A DNA stretch of 64,000 nucleotides from Streptomyces aureus (GTDB taxonomy: Bacteria > Actinomycetota > Actinomycetes > Streptomycetales > Streptomycetaceae): the NCBI RefSeq assembly GCF_000725495.1, contig NZ_JNZD01000023.1, forward strand, positions 79,212 through 143,211. The letters run 5' to 3'. Below, piece by piece: positions 19,432 through 28,517 of this stretch. The first letter of the stretch is position 1. Every line of letters begins with the position of its first letter. The notes below the pieces were generated by a model. The model was not told the origin of the DNA and did no database searches. It saw only the letters and a program-made list of their open reading frames with translations. Position numbers and translations under genes: made by a program.

Positions 19432-19506
19432 TCAGGCGGGACGGCGGCCGTGGTTGGAACGGCCCTTCTTGATGCGCCACTTACGCTTCCGCGTTCTCTT
19501 CGACAT
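19432..19506 (-). CDS. 50S ribosomal protein bL37 (24 aa)
   Basis: A 24-residue, extremely basic peptide beginning MSKRTRKRKW and ending SNHGRRPA. It matches the actinobacterial ribosomal protein bL37, known from mycobacterial ribosome structures as a ~24-aa protein with a conserved N-H-G-(K/R)-R-P C-terminus. Its size makes it easy to miss. Ribosome site weak: GAAGG only 1-2 nt from the ATG. Codon use is ordinary for this genome. The identity rests on my memory of the mycobacterial sequence, not a search. Confidence 0.82.
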   Translation of the reverse strand: MSKRTRKRKWRIKKGRSNHGRRPA

Positions 19507-19629
19507 GCCCTTCGTGCTTAACCGAAGCCGGGGCATCCGTCGAGGGGCCGCGCGAGCCGGCCGGCTGCATCCGGCCGAAGGCGGCGCGGGGCCGGGCGGG
19601 TCCGTCCCGCCGAGAGCCGCGCGGGCCGG

Positions 19630-20127
19630 TCAGGTCCGGCCGACGGGTGCGGACACCGCGTCCGTGAGCTGCGCGAGGTCGGCGGGGGCGAGTTCGACCT
19701 CCAGGCCGCGGCGGCCCGCCGAGACGCAGATCGTGGCGTGCCCGGAGGCCGAGGAGTCCAGCACCGTACGGAGCCTCTTGCGCTGGCCGAGCGGCGAGAT
19801 GCCACCGCGCACGTACCCGGTGGTGCGCTCGGCCGCCGCGGGGTCGGCCATCGCCGCCCGCTTGCCGCCCACCGCCGTGGCGAGGGCCTTGAGATCGAGG
19901 GAGCCGGCCACCGGGACGACCGCGACCACGAGGGCGCCGTCCACGTCGGCCACCAGGGTCTTGAAGACCCGCTCCGGCGACACGCCCATCGCCTCGGCGG
20001 CCTCCCCGCCGTAGGACGGGTGCGCGGGATCGTGCTCGTAGGCGTGGACGGTGAACGGGACGCCCGCCTCCGTCAGCGCCACCGTGGCGGGCGTGCCGCC
20101 GGACTGCTTCTTCGCCTTCTTGGCCAT
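19630..20127 (-). CDS. ybaK: YbaK/EbsC-family aminoacyl-tRNA deacylase
   Basis: 165 aa. By homology hydrolyses mischarged Cys-tRNA(Pro). Family features are the early segment TPATVALTEAGVPFTVHAYEHD, VFKTLVADVDG, the catalytic-site region GSLDLKALATAVGGKRAAMADP and the Gly-rich late segment GYVRGGISPLGQ. The ATG begins MAKKAKK. The downstream Lon-domain gene lies on its other side, 17 nt upstream on the same strand, so the two may be co-transcribed. Confidence 0.92.
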   Translation of the reverse strand: MAKKAKKQSGGTPATVALTEAGVPFTVHAYEHDPAHPSYGGEAAEAMGVSPERVFKTLVADVDGALVVAVVPVAGSLDLKALATAVGGKRAAMADPAAAERTTGYVRGGISPLGQRKRLRTVLDSSASGHATICVSAGRRGLEVELAPADLAQLTDAVSAPVGRT

Positions 20128-20144
20128 CGGTCGTCTCGCAAGCG

Positions 20145-20885
20145 TCAGTTCAGGCTCGTCGGGCCGCGCGTCAGGTCCGACGCGGGCAACGACGGCAGAT
20201 TACGGATGATGGCCGTCTCGGCGCGCAGCACCTTCAGCTCCTCGCGCAGCCGTGAGGCCGTGTCGGGGGCCTGGAGCAGCCGCTGTCTGGCCGGGACGTC
20301 CAGCATCACGGCGGCTGCGACGAGATAGGAGACGACCGCCGGTTCGTCCGGCAGGTCCGCGCCGGTCGACAGCGAGCGCTCCCGCGCTCCGGCCAGCCGC
20401 TTCTGGTACTGGCGGAACGCGCGCAGGACCCCTTCGGCGAGCGTCCCGGCCCCGTCCCCCGGGTTCTCCGGGAGTTCCTCCAGCTCGGCCGTCAGGAACG
20501 CCCCCGAGGCGTCCACCGACAGCAGCCGGACCCGGGTCGTGCCGGTGGCCAGCACCTCGAAGCTGCCGTCGGCGCGTTCCCGGATGGTGGCCGCGTCCGC
20601 GACGCAGCCCACCTCGTGGAAGGCCTTGAGCGGATCGTCGCCGAATCCGGCGGCGGGCCCGCGGTCGGTCACGGCCGTCCCGTCGGGCATGCCGGGCGCG
20701 CTGGGCGAGACCTCGTGGCCGTCGCGGATGGCGACGACCGCGAAGCGGCGGGATTCGTCCTCGGGTGTCTTCAGCAGATCGCGCATCATGGCGCGATAGC
20801 GCTCCTCGAACACGTTCAGCGGAAGAACGAGCCCGGGGAAGAGCACCGAGTTCAGGGGGAAGAGCGGGAGCCGGACGGTGGTCAC
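20145..20885 (-). CDS. Lon N-terminal (LON substrate-binding) domain protein
   Basis: 246 aa. Opens TVRLPLFPLNSVLFPGLVLPLNVFE, the hallmark of the LON substrate-binding domain, and contains VGCVADAATIRERADGSFEVLATGTTRVRL, typical of that domain. There is no AAA+ ATPase and no Ser/Lys protease domain, so it is a stand-alone substrate-binding module, perhaps a protein-quality-control adaptor. GTG start with little ribosome site. It lies 11 nt downstream of the next minus-strand gene and directly before ybaK, suggesting a three-gene unit. Confidence 0.88.
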   Translation of the reverse strand: MTTVRLPLFPLNSVLFPGLVLPLNVFEERYRAMMRDLLKTPEDESRRFAVVAIRDGHEVSPSAPGMPDGTAVTDRGPAAGFGDDPLKAFHEVGCVADAATIRERADGSFEVLATGTTRVRLLSVDASGAFLTAELEELPENPGDGAGTLAEGVLRAFRQYQKRLAGARERSLSTGADLPDEPAVVSYLVAAAVMLDVPARQRLLQAPDTASRLREELKVLRAETAIIRNLPSLPASDLTRGPTSLN

Positions 20886-20896
20886 GACGGGAAAGC

Positions 20897-21949
20897 CTAA
20901 TGGTCGGCGGGGCGGACGAGTCCGCCGTGCCCGTTCCACCGCACCCGGCGGGGCGCCTGCTCGCGCAGCGGAAGCTCCGAGGCGACCTCCAGACGGACCC
21001 CGTCGCGCAGCTCCAGGTACTGCCCGAGCGGGTCGTCGGAGACCCTGGCCCAGGGGAACGAGGTCACGTACGGGCCGATGAGCCGCAGCTGCTCCAGTGC
21101 GTCCTGCCAGCGTTCCAGCCGGACCAGGACGTACGTCAGCAGGTTGCGCACCTCGGCGGGCCACGGGTCGGCGGCGGCGTAGGAGGCCGAGACCGAGATG
21201 GCGAGGTCGGCCGCGGCGTCCAGGCGCTCGCGCGGAACGCCGGGGCCGCCGCCCTCGGTCAGATAGGCGAAGGCCGCGCGTACGGGCAGGGCCTGGACCA
21301 GGGAGCCGGGCAGCGCGTCCTGGGCGGCGGGCTCGGCGAAGTCGAAGCACTCGGTGTGCGAGCCGTACCAGGCGGCGGAGAGGTACTGGAGCGCGGCCAC
21401 GTGACAGCCGTAGTGGTGCGGGGAGCGCCGGACGGCCTGGGCCCACAGCCGCTCGAACGCGGTGTGCCCGGCGTTGGTGCCTCGGGCGTGGTCGAGCGCG
21501 ATCCGCCACGGCACCGGGTCGTTCGGATCGGCCTCGGCGGCGGACATGATCAGCGGACCGATCTCGCGCAGCAGTTCCACCCGTGCGGGGGACTCCCATC
21601 CGCGGCGCAGGGCCAGTTCGGCCTTCACGAGGAGGACGTCGGGGTCGTGCGGGTCGTCGGCCTGCCACCGGCACAGCCACTCGTCGCGCGAGCGCGCGAA
21701 GGCGGCGAGGCGCATCGCGTACCGGTCGCGGTTCTCCCACTCGGCGGACTTGCGCGTGGTGGCCAGCAGGTCGGCCGCCGGGGCGAACTCGCCGGTGGCC
21801 GCCGCGACGAGTACGGGGCCGAGCCGGTGGTCGGGGGCGTCGAGCAGCACCTCCTCGTCGGCCGGCAGTCCGGCGGCGAGGCGTGAGGTGTTCCGTGCCA
21901 TGCGGGCGGTACGGAGGAGCGCGCTCAGTAGTGCCATGGTGACGACCAT
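20897..21949 (-). CDS. Conserved hypothetical protein, helical-repeat-like
   Basis: 350 aa, Ala/Leu/Arg-rich and soluble. Repeated helical pairs of TPR-like character (for example SPARVELLREIGPLIMSAAEADPNDP and NLLTYVLVRLERWQDALEQLRLIGPY) suggest a scaffold. Trp-rich conserved spots DEWLCRWQADDPHDPD and FERLWAQAVRRSPHHYG are visible. A second in-frame ATG 12 nt downstream (21937) is equally possible; neither has a clear ribosome site. It probably heads a unit with the Lon-domain gene and ybaK. I do not recognise its function. Confidence 0.75.
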   Translation of the reverse strand: MVVTMALLSALLRTARMARNTSRLAAGLPADEEVLLDAPDHRLGPVLVAAATGEFAPAADLLATTRKSAEWENRDRYAMRLAAFARSRDEWLCRWQADDPHDPDVLLVKAELALRRGWESPARVELLREIGPLIMSAAEADPNDPVPWRIALDHARGTNAGHTAFERLWAQAVRRSPHHYGCHVAALQYLSAAWYGSHTECFDFAEPAAQDALPGSLVQALPVRAAFAYLTEGGGPGVPRERLDAAADLAISVSASYAAADPWPAEVRNLLTYVLVRLERWQDALEQLRLIGPYVTSFPWARVSDDPLGQYLELRDGVRLEVASELPLREQAPRRVRWNGHGGLVRPADH

Positions 21950-22167
21950 TGAAAACCGCAGGTCGGGGCTGTGCCAGAGGTCCTCGGTGACGCTTTCGTA
22001 AATGCCGTTTGGTTGTGCGCCGTAAGGTCAAGGACGAGTAAAGGCGTGGTACGGATCCGATGTGAGCCGGCTGTGAAGGGGGGCTTGAACCGGTGCACCG
22101 GAGGGGCGCGCGAGGTTCGGGGCAGGGCGCCGGGGCGTGCGTGTCGTGACGTGCGCCGGGGCCCGGG

Positions 22168-23748
22168 TCAGCCGCGGCGCAACAGCCGGGTCGCTCCGGC
22201 GGCCACCGTCGTCGCCAGGATCCAGCCGAGGAGGACCACCACCGCGGCCATCCACTGCCAGCCCCCGCGCAGCTGCCAGTTGCCGGCCTGCCCGAGGTCG
22301 ATGACCGGCAGCAGCAGGTCCAGGGCGTAGAGCGAGGCGTTCCACGCGGGGTGCCCGTCGCCGTTGACCGACTGATGGCCGGCGTGCGCGAAGGCCACCG
22401 AGGTCATCGCCCACAGGACCGCCATCCACAGGGCGGCGCGCCCGGGCCGGTACCCGTAGGCGACCGTCCAGTCCTGGGCGTAGCCCCAGAGCTTGGCGGC
22501 CAGCGGCAGGGTCTCGCGCCGTCGGCGCTGCTTGGCCAGCAGCACCTCACGGGCGTCCTCGTCCTCCCCGGAGTCGCGCAGCACGGCGGCCAGCCGCTCG
22601 TAGGGCTCCGGCGCGTACTCGGCGGTGGCCGCCGCCACCCACTCCAGGCGCCGGGTCAGCGGGAAGGCCCCCTGCGGGACCAGGTTCTCGTACGTGAAAC
22701 CGCCCATGTGCAGGCTGCCGGGGCCCGGCCAGCTGGACGCCCGGTCGACCAGGTTGACGACCCGCGCGCCCGACAGCACGACCTTGCCGCGCTCGGGCCG
22801 CTCCCCGAGGAAGCGCAGCTCCGGCGTCTGGACCCGCAGCAGCGACAGCTCCTGGTCGTCGTCGAAGGTGAAGCGGGCCCGGTCGAAGTCGACCGCGTCA
22901 CCGAAGCGCCCGTCGTCCAGCCGGATCCCGCCCTGGCACTCGAACCGCTGCACCAGGGTGCCGCGCGCCGGTGTGGTGCCGCTGGTCATCAGCGGATTGC
23001 CGAGTCCCGCCGGGGTCATGTAGAGCGTCCGGTTGACGGTCAGCTGGGGGGCGTTGAGGGCGAGCCGGGTGTACGGGTTGCTCAGCCGGCTGCCGCGCAG
23101 GCTCAGCGACACGCCGACCGTCGCGCTGCGCAGACTGAGTTCTCCGTGCGACTCCAGCATCTCGGCCTGGAGGTCCTGCCCGACGGTCATGCCGTCACCG
23201 GTGATCGAGCGCCCCCGCCGGTCCCGGTAGACCACGGCCTGGTTGAGCAGCAGATCCGTGCCGATGTGCGCGTCGGTCAGCCGTACCCCGTTGTGGAAAC
23301 GGCAGCGCGGCAGATGCAGGTCGCCCTCGGTGTGCAGCCGGGCCGCCTCCAGCCGGGGCACCGCGCAGTCCTCCAGGCGCAGCGTGGTGAACCGGGACTC
23401 CGGCAGCACCACCTCCTTCTCGAACCGGCAGCCCTTCAGCTCCACGTACGGCACCACCGTGCCGCCCGCGAGGTCCAGCACGCCGGTTATCCGCACGCCG
23501 GTCATCTTCAGCGACGCCACCCGGCCCTGGAGGGCCGGCGGCCCGTCGAGCAGCAGCCACGCCACTATCCGGGCCCGGACACTGCGCTCGGGCCCCCAGG
23601 GGTGGCCGCCGTGCGGATCGTCCACGGCGCCGTCCCCGCTGCGCAGGTCGTACACGCTGCCGTTGCGGAACGCCTGCCACATCCCGGCCTCGGCGGCGGT
23701 CAGCTCGTCCGGCAGGTCCCCGGTGCGCAGGCCCGCACCCTCGGTCAC
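22168..23748 (-). CDS. Beta-helix membrane protein (often labelled membrane-associated oxidoreductase)
   Basis: 526 aa. The first ~350 residues are a right-handed beta-helix-like solenoid with repeating hydrophobic positions (for example VASLKMTGVRITGVLDLAGG, YVELKGCRFEKEVVLPES). The C-terminus has about three transmembrane helices, the first after YGYRPGRAALWMAVLWAM. It is commonly labelled a membrane-associated oxidoreductase, but I see no NAD/FAD, haem or Fe-S motif, so that label is not supported here. GTG start with GGGAG 9 nt upstream. It is divergent from hisD. Confidence 0.8.
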   Translation of the reverse strand: MTEGAGLRTGDLPDELTAAEAGMWQAFRNGSVYDLRSGDGAVDDPHGGHPWGPERSVRARIVAWLLLDGPPALQGRVASLKMTGVRITGVLDLAGGTVVPYVELKGCRFEKEVVLPESRFTTLRLEDCAVPRLEAARLHTEGDLHLPRCRFHNGVRLTDAHIGTDLLLNQAVVYRDRRGRSITGDGMTVGQDLQAEMLESHGELSLRSATVGVSLSLRGSRLSNPYTRLALNAPQLTVNRTLYMTPAGLGNPLMTSGTTPARGTLVQRFECQGGIRLDDGRFGDAVDFDRARFTFDDDQELSLLRVQTPELRFLGERPERGKVVLSGARVVNLVDRASSWPGPGSLHMGGFTYENLVPQGAFPLTRRLEWVAAATAEYAPEPYERLAAVLRDSGEDEDAREVLLAKQRRRRETLPLAAKLWGYAQDWTVAYGYRPGRAALWMAVLWAMTSVAFAHAGHQSVNGDGHPAWNASLYALDLLLPVIDLGQAGNWQLRGGWQWMAAVVVLLGWILATTVAAGATRLLRRG

Positions 23749-23865
23749 GGCACGTCACTCCCTTCCCGGCCCACCCGTGGGTTCATACGTCCGTGCAATG
23801 CCCGCTCAGTGACCGCGCGAACGCTCCTGGTGAAGGGGATCATCCGCGGGAACCGGGGGTGGCTT

Positions 23866-23882
23866 GTATCAGCCACTGATAC
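23866..23882. promoter_or_regulatory. Perfect 7-bp palindrome upstream of hisD
   Basis: GTATCAG-CCA-CTGATAC, 41 nt before the hisD start and in the hisD/membrane-protein divergent region. It is A+T-rich against its surroundings, as operators are. A GAGAAT hexamer at 23911-23916 could be the -10 of a nearly leaderless hisD promoter, placing the palindrome near -50. The binding protein is unknown. Confidence 0.5.
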
Positions 23883-23923
23883 GGGCGTCCGGCGCCCCGT
23901 CGCCGTCTGAGAGAATTGAGTCC

Positions 23924-25273
23924 GTGATCTCCCGAATCGATCTGCGCGGCGACGCCCTCCCCGAGGGTCCCGCCCTGCGCGACCTGCTGCCCCGAGCCGA
24001 CTTCGACGTCTCGGCCGCCCTGGAGAAGGTGCGACCGATCTGCGAGGCCGTGCATCATCGGGGGGACGCGGCGCTGATCGACTACGCGGAGAAGTTCGAC
24101 GGAGTACGGCTGGAGTCCGTGCGTGTCCCGGCCGAGGCCCTCGCCGACGCCCTGGAAGGGCTCGACCCCGCCGTGCGCGCGGCCCTGGAGGAGTCCATCC
24201 GCCGCACCCGTCTCGTCCACCGCGCCCAGCGCCGCACCACGCACACCACGCAGGTCGTGCCGGGCGGCTCGGTCACCGAGAAGTGGGTGCCCGTCGGCCG
24301 GGTCGGGCTGTACGCGCCCGGCGGCCGCTCGGTGTACCCCTCGTCCGTGATCATGAACGCCGTCCCGGCGCAGGAGGCGGGCGTCCCCTCCATGGCGCTG
24401 GCCTCCCCGGCGCAGAAGGAGTTCGGCGGCCTCCCGCACCCCACGATCCTCGCGGCCTGCGCGCTGCTGGGCATCGACGAGGTGTACGCGGCCGGCGGCG
24501 CCACCGCCGTCGCGATGTTCGCGCACGGCACCGAGTCCTGCCCCGCCGCCGACATGGTCACCGGACCGGGCAACATCTGGGTCGCCGCGGCCAAGCGCTA
24601 CTTCACCGGCAGGATCGGCATCGACGCCGAGGCCGGCCCGACCGAGATCGCGGTCCTCGCCGACGACACCGCCGACCCGGCGCACATCGCCGCCGACCTG
24701 ATCAGCCAGGCCGAGCACGACCCGCTCGCCGCCGCCGTCCTGGTCACCGACTCGCCCGCCCTTGCCGACGCGGTCGACAAGGAGCTGGAGCCGCAGATCG
24801 CGGCCACCAAGCACATCGACGACCGGATCGTCCCGGCCCTGTCCGGACGGCAGTCCGCGATCGTCCTCGTCGACGACATCGAGGCCGGCCTCAAGGTCGT
24901 CGACGCCTACGGCGCCGAGCACCTGGAGATCCAGACCGCCGACGCCGCGGCGGTCGCCGACCGGGTCAGGAACGCCGGAGCGATCTTCGTCGGCCCCTGG
25001 GCCCCGGTCTCCCTCGGCGACTACGCGGCGGGCTCCAACCACGTCCTGCCGACCGGCGGCTGCGCCTGCCACTCCTCGGGCCTGTCCGTGCAGTCCTTCC
25101 TGCGCGGCATCCACATCGTGGACTACACGAAGGACGCGCTCGCCGACGTCGCCCACCACGTGGTGACCCTGGCGGAGGCGGAGGACCTGCCCGCGCACGG
25201 CGCGGCGGTGAAGGCAAGGTTCGTCGGAGACGAACAAATGGCGCGCGGCTGGAAGGTACCCGAGGGCAAGTGA
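23924..25273 (+). CDS. hisD: Histidinol dehydrogenase
   Basis: Catalyses the last two steps of histidine synthesis (histidinol to histidine, NAD-dependent, Zn). 449 aa, slightly longer than the usual ~430-440. Signature segments: [23 protein letters not shown] cut here to its core [33 protein letters not shown], and [11 protein letters not shown]. The end contains [15 protein letters not shown] with conserved metal-site residues. GTG start, MISRIDLRG, weak ribosome site. First gene of the his operon; its stop overlaps the hisC start. Confidence 0.96.
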   Translation: MISRIDLRGDALPEGPALRDLLPRADFDVSAALEKVRPICEAVHHRGDAALIDYAEKFDGVRLESVRVPAEALADALEGLDPAVRAALEESIRRTRLVHRAQRRTTHTTQVVPGGSVTEKWVPVGRVGLYAPGGRSVYPSSVIMNAVPAQEAGVPSMALASPAQKEFGGLPHPTILAACALLGIDEVYAAGGATAVAMFAHGTESCPAADMVTGPGNIWVAAAKRYFTGRIGIDAEAGPTEIAVLADDTADPAHIAADLISQAEHDPLAAAVLVTDSPALADAVDKELEPQIAATKHIDDRIVPALSGRQSAIVLVDDIEAGLKVVDAYGAEHLEIQTADAAAVADRVRNAGAIFVGPWAPVSLGDYAAGSNHVLPTGGCACHSSGLSVQSFLRGIHIVDYTKDALADVAHHVVTLAEAEDLPAHGAAVKARFVGDEQMARGWKVPEGK

Positions 25274-26406
25274 CTGGCATCGACGATCTCCCCGTACGGG
25301 ACGAGCTGCGCGGCAAGACCCCCTACGGCGCACCCCAGCTCGACGTCCCCGTACGCCTGAACACCAACGAGAACCCGTACCCGCTGCCCGAACCGCTCGT
25401 CGAGCGGATCGCCGAACGGGTCCGGGAGGCCGCCCGCGGCCTCAACCGCTACCCCGACCGGGACGCGGTGGAGCTGCGCACCGAGCTGGCCGCCTATCTG
25501 ACGAAGACCGGCGGACACTCCGTGGCCACCGAGAACGTCTGGGCCGCCAACGGCTCCAACGAGGTCATCCAGCAGCTGCTCCAGACCTTCGGCGGCCCCG
25601 GCCGCAGCGCGATCGGCTTCGAGCCCTCGTACTCGATGCACGGACTCATCGCGCGCGGCACCGGCACGCACTGGATCTCGGGCCCGCGCAACGAGGACTT
25701 CACGATCGACCTCGCCGCCGCCGAGCAGGCCATCGCCGAGAGCCGGCCCGACGTCGTCTTCATCACCAGCCCCAACAACCCCACGGGCAACGCGGTCCCG
25801 CCCGAGACGGTCCTCGCGCTCTACGAGGCCGCCCAGGCGGCGAAGCCGTCCATGGTCGTGGTCGACGAGGCCTACATCGAGTTCAGCCACGGGCGGTCGC
25901 TGCTGCCCCTGCTCGAAGGACGGCCGAATCTCGTCGTCTCCCGGACGATGTCGAAGGCCTTCGGCGCCGCCGGGCTCCGTCTCGGCTACCTCGCCGCCGA
26001 CCCCGCGGTCGTCGACGCCGTCCAGCTCGTCCGGCTGCCCTACCACCTGTCGGCCGTGACCCAGGCGACCGCGCTGGCCGCCCTGGAGCACACCGACACC
26101 CTGCTCGGATACGTGGAGCAGCTGAAGACCGAACGGGACCGGCTGGTCACCGAACTGCGCGCGCTGGGCTGCGAGGTGACGGAGTCGGACGCGAACTTCG
26201 TCCAGTTCGGCCGGTTCGCCGACTCCCACGAGGCCTGGCGGAAGATCCTCGACCGGGGCGTCCTCGTCCGGGACAACGGAGTGCCGGGGTGGCTGCGGGT
26301 CTCCGCCGGAACCCCGAAGGAAAACGACGCGTTCCTCGACGCGGTACGTGAACTACTGGGCTCTGCGGGGGACGACCCCGCATCCCCGAAGGAGCAGAAC
26401 GCATGA
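25270..26406 (+). CDS. hisC: Histidinol-phosphate aminotransferase
   Basis: PLP enzyme converting imidazole-acetol phosphate to histidinol phosphate. 378 aa. Fold-type I aminotransferase motifs: [13 protein letters not shown] at the start, [19 protein letters not shown], and the PLP-lysine in [17 protein letters not shown] (Lys about 229). GTG start overlapping the hisD stop (GTGA); the stop overlaps hisB (ATGA). Both overlaps suggest translational coupling. Confidence 0.96.
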   Translation: MTGIDDLPVRDELRGKTPYGAPQLDVPVRLNTNENPYPLPEPLVERIAERVREAARGLNRYPDRDAVELRTELAAYLTKTGGHSVATENVWAANGSNEVIQQLLQTFGGPGRSAIGFEPSYSMHGLIARGTGTHWISGPRNEDFTIDLAAAEQAIAESRPDVVFITSPNNPTGNAVPPETVLALYEAAQAAKPSMVVVDEAYIEFSHGRSLLPLLEGRPNLVVSRTMSKAFGAAGLRLGYLAADPAVVDAVQLVRLPYHLSAVTQATALAALEHTDTLLGYVEQLKTERDRLVTELRALGCEVTESDANFVQFGRFADSHEAWRKILDRGVLVRDNGVPGWLRVSAGTPKENDAFLDAVRELLGSAGDDPASPKEQNA

Positions 26407-26996
26407 ACCGCGTTGGACGCGTGGAGCGGGTGACGAAGGAGACGTCGGTCCTCGTCGAGATCGACCTCGACGGTTCCGGCAAGGTCGACGTGGCCACCGG
26501 CGTCGGTTTCTACGACCACATGCTCGACCAGCTCGGCCGGCACGGTCTGTTCGACCTGACCGTCAAGACCGAGGGCGACCTGCACATCGACTCGCACCAC
26601 ACCATCGAGGACACCGCCCTCGCGCTCGGCGCGGCGTTCAAGCAGGCCCTCGGCGACAAGGTCGGCATCTACCGCTTCGGCAACTGCACCGTCCCGCTGG
26701 ACGAGTCCCTCGCCCAGGTGACCGTCGACCTGTCGGGCCGCCCCTACCTCGTGCACACCGAGCCCGAGAACATGGCGCCGATGATCGGCGAGTACGACAC
26801 GACGATGACCCGGCACATCCTGGAGTCCTTCGTCGCCCAGGCCCAGATCGCCCTGCACGTGCACGTCCCCTACGGACGCAACGCGCACCACATCGTGGAG
26901 TGCCAGTTCAAGGCGCTGGCCCGGGCCCTGCGTTACGCCTCCGAGCGCGACCCGCGCGCCGCCGGCATCCTCCCCTCCACTAAGGGCGCACTGTGA
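26403..26996 (+). CDS. hisB: Imidazoleglycerol-phosphate dehydratase
   Basis: 197 aa, monofunctional IGPD without the phosphatase domain of enteric HisB. The duplicated Mn-binding motif is visible as [14 protein letters not shown] and later as [16 protein letters not shown]. The core also has [13 protein letters not shown] overlapping the hisC stop; the stop overlaps the small downstream gene. Histidinol-phosphate phosphatase must be encoded elsewhere. Confidence 0.97.
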   Translation: MNRVGRVERVTKETSVLVEIDLDGSGKVDVATGVGFYDHMLDQLGRHGLFDLTVKTEGDLHIDSHHTIEDTALALGAAFKQALGDKVGIYRFGNCTVPLDESLAQVTVDLSGRPYLVHTEPENMAPMIGEYDTTMTRHILESFVAQAQIALHVHVPYGRNAHHIVECQFKALARALRYASERDPRAAGILPSTKGAL

Positions 26997-27157
26997 CAGG
27001 CCTCTCCAGCATCCTCATCGTCGTCGGTCTCTTCCTCGCCGGAGGGATCTACTCCTTCGTCAAGCAGGACATGCCGAAGAGCCTCGTCGTGCTGCTCTCG
27101 ATAGGTGCCGCGATGTGCCTCGTCGCCGGCGTCATGCGGCTGGAGGTGTGGAGTTGA
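26993..27157 (+). CDS. 54-aa membrane protein embedded in the his operon
   Basis: Starts [19 protein letters not shown], then [20 protein letters not shown], and ends MRLEVWS: two hydrophobic helices joined by a short charged turn. The GTG overlaps the hisB stop by 4 nt and the end overlaps the hisH start, so it is in perfect translational register with the operon. The overlaps and hydrophobic pattern make it a likely real gene. Small proteins here recur in Streptomyces his operons, as far as I recall. Function unknown; membrane tethering or regulation are guesses. Confidence 0.83.
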   Translation: MTGLSSILIVVGLFLAGGIYSFVKQDMPKSLVVLLSIGAAMCLVAGVMRLEVWS

Positions 27158-27795
27158 GCGGCTCCAAGAAGGTCGTCGTCTTCGACTACGGCTTCGGCAA
27201 CGTCCGTTCCGCCGAGCGCGCCCTCGCCCGCGCGGGCGCCGAGGTCGAGATCACCCGTGACTTCGACACCGCCATGAACGCGGACGGACTGCTGGTGCCG
27301 GGCGTCGGCGCCTTCGCCGCCTGCATGCAGGGCCTCAAGGACGCGCGCGGCGACTGGATCATCGGCCGCCGGCTGTCCGGCGGACGCCCCGTCATGGGCA
27401 TCTGCGTCGGCATGCAGATCCTGTTCACCCGTGGCATCGAGCACGGTGTGGAGACCGAGGGCCTCGACGAGTGGCCGGGCACGGTCGGACCCCTGGAGGC
27501 CGACGTCGTGCCCCACATGGGCTGGAACACCGTCGACACCCCCGAGGGCTCGCAGGCCTTCGCCGGCCTCGACGCCGACGCCCGGTTCTACTTCGTCCAC
27601 TCGTACGCCGTCCAGGACTGGTCGCTGGAAGTCGGCAACCCGCTGCTGCGCGCCCCCCTGGTGAGCTGGTCCACGCACGGCAAGCCCTTCGTGGCGGCCG
27701 TCGAGAACGGCGCCCTGTGGGCCACCCAGTTCCACCCCGAGAAGTCCGGCGACGCCGGAGCCCAGCTCCTCACCAACTGGATCGGAACACTGTGA
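27148..27795 (+). CDS. hisH: Imidazole glycerol phosphate synthase, glutaminase subunit
   Basis: Class I amidotransferase feeding ammonia to HisF. 215 aa. Opens [18 protein letters not shown]. Nucleophile Cys in [10 protein letters not shown] (about residue 86); His-Glu of the triad in QFHPEKSG. Two starts compete: GTG 27148 (used here, family-like MELSGSKK) and TTG 27154, which has GGAGG at ideal spacing and overlaps the upstream stop. The stop overlaps priA. Confidence 0.96.
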   Translation: MELSGSKKVVVFDYGFGNVRSAERALARAGAEVEITRDFDTAMNADGLLVPGVGAFAACMQGLKDARGDWIIGRRLSGGRPVMGICVGMQILFTRGIEHGVETEGLDEWPGTVGPLEADVVPHMGWNTVDTPEGSQAFAGLDADARFYFVHSYAVQDWSLEVGNPLLRAPLVSWSTHGKPFVAAVENGALWATQFHPEKSGDAGAQLLTNWIGTL

Positions 27796-28517
27796 GCAAG
27801 CTCGAACTCCTCCCCGCCGTCGACGTCCGCGACGCCCAGGCCGTCCGTCTCGTGCACGGCGAGTCCGGGACCGAGACCTCCTACGGCTCCCCGCTGGAGG
27901 CGGCCCTCGCCTGGCAGAGCTCCGGGGCCGAGTGGCTGCACCTGGTCGACCTGGACGCCGCGTTCGGCACCGGCGACAACCGCGCGCTGATCGCCGAGGT
28001 CACCAAGGCGATGGACATCAAGGTCGAGCTGTCCGGCGGCATCCGCGACGACGACACCCTCGCCGCCGCCCTCGCCACCGGCTGCACCCGCGTCAACCTC
28101 GGCACCGCCGCCCTGGAGACCCCCGACTGGGTCGCCAAGGTCATCGCCGAGCACGGCGACAAGATCGCGGTCGGCCTCGACGTCCGCGGTACGACCCTGC
28201 GCGGCCGCGGCTGGACCCGCGACGGCGGCGACCTCTACGAGACGCTGGCGCGCCTGGACTCCGAGGGCTGCGCCCGCTACGTGGTCACCGACATCGCCAA
28301 GGACGGCACGCTCCAGGGCCCGAACCTGGAACTGCTGCGCAACGTGTGCGCGGCGACCGACCGCCCGGTGGTCGCCTCCGGCGGGGTCTCCTCGCTGGAC
28401 GACCTGCGCGCCATCGCCGAGCTCGTGCCGCTGGGCGTCGAGGGCTCGATCGTCGGCAAGGCCCTGTACGCCAAGGCCTTCACCCTCGAAGAGGCGCTGG
28501 CGGCGGTAGCCCGGTGA
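27792..28517 (+). CDS. priA: Bifunctional phosphoribosyl isomerase A (HisA/TrpF)
   Basis: (beta/alpha)8 isomerase. 241 aa. Conserved Asp in [14 protein letters not shown] and in [16 protein letters not shown]; phosphate sites in ELSGGIRDD and VVASGGVSS. In Streptomyces and Mycobacterium this enzyme isomerises both ProFAR (His pathway) and PRA (Trp pathway), because trpF is absent; no trpF is seen beside the trp genes here, which fits. GTG overlaps the hisH stop and the stop overlaps ridA. Confidence 0.95.
   Translation: MSKLELLPAVDVRDAQAVRLVHGESGTETSYGSPLEAALAWQSSGAEWLHLVDLDAAFGTGDNRALIAEVTKAMDIKVELSGGIRDDDTLAAALATGCTRVNLGTAALETPDWVAKVIAEHGDKIAVGLDVRGTTLRGRGWTRDGGDLYETLARLDSEGCARYVVTDIAKDGTLQGPNLELLRNVCAATDRPVVASGGVSSLDDLRAIAELVPLGVEGSIVGKALYAKAFTLEEALAAVAR

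Noticed and set aside
22168..23748. Oxidoreductase function for the beta-helix membrane protein
   Set aside because: No cofactor-binding motif is visible; the usual label seems to be inherited.
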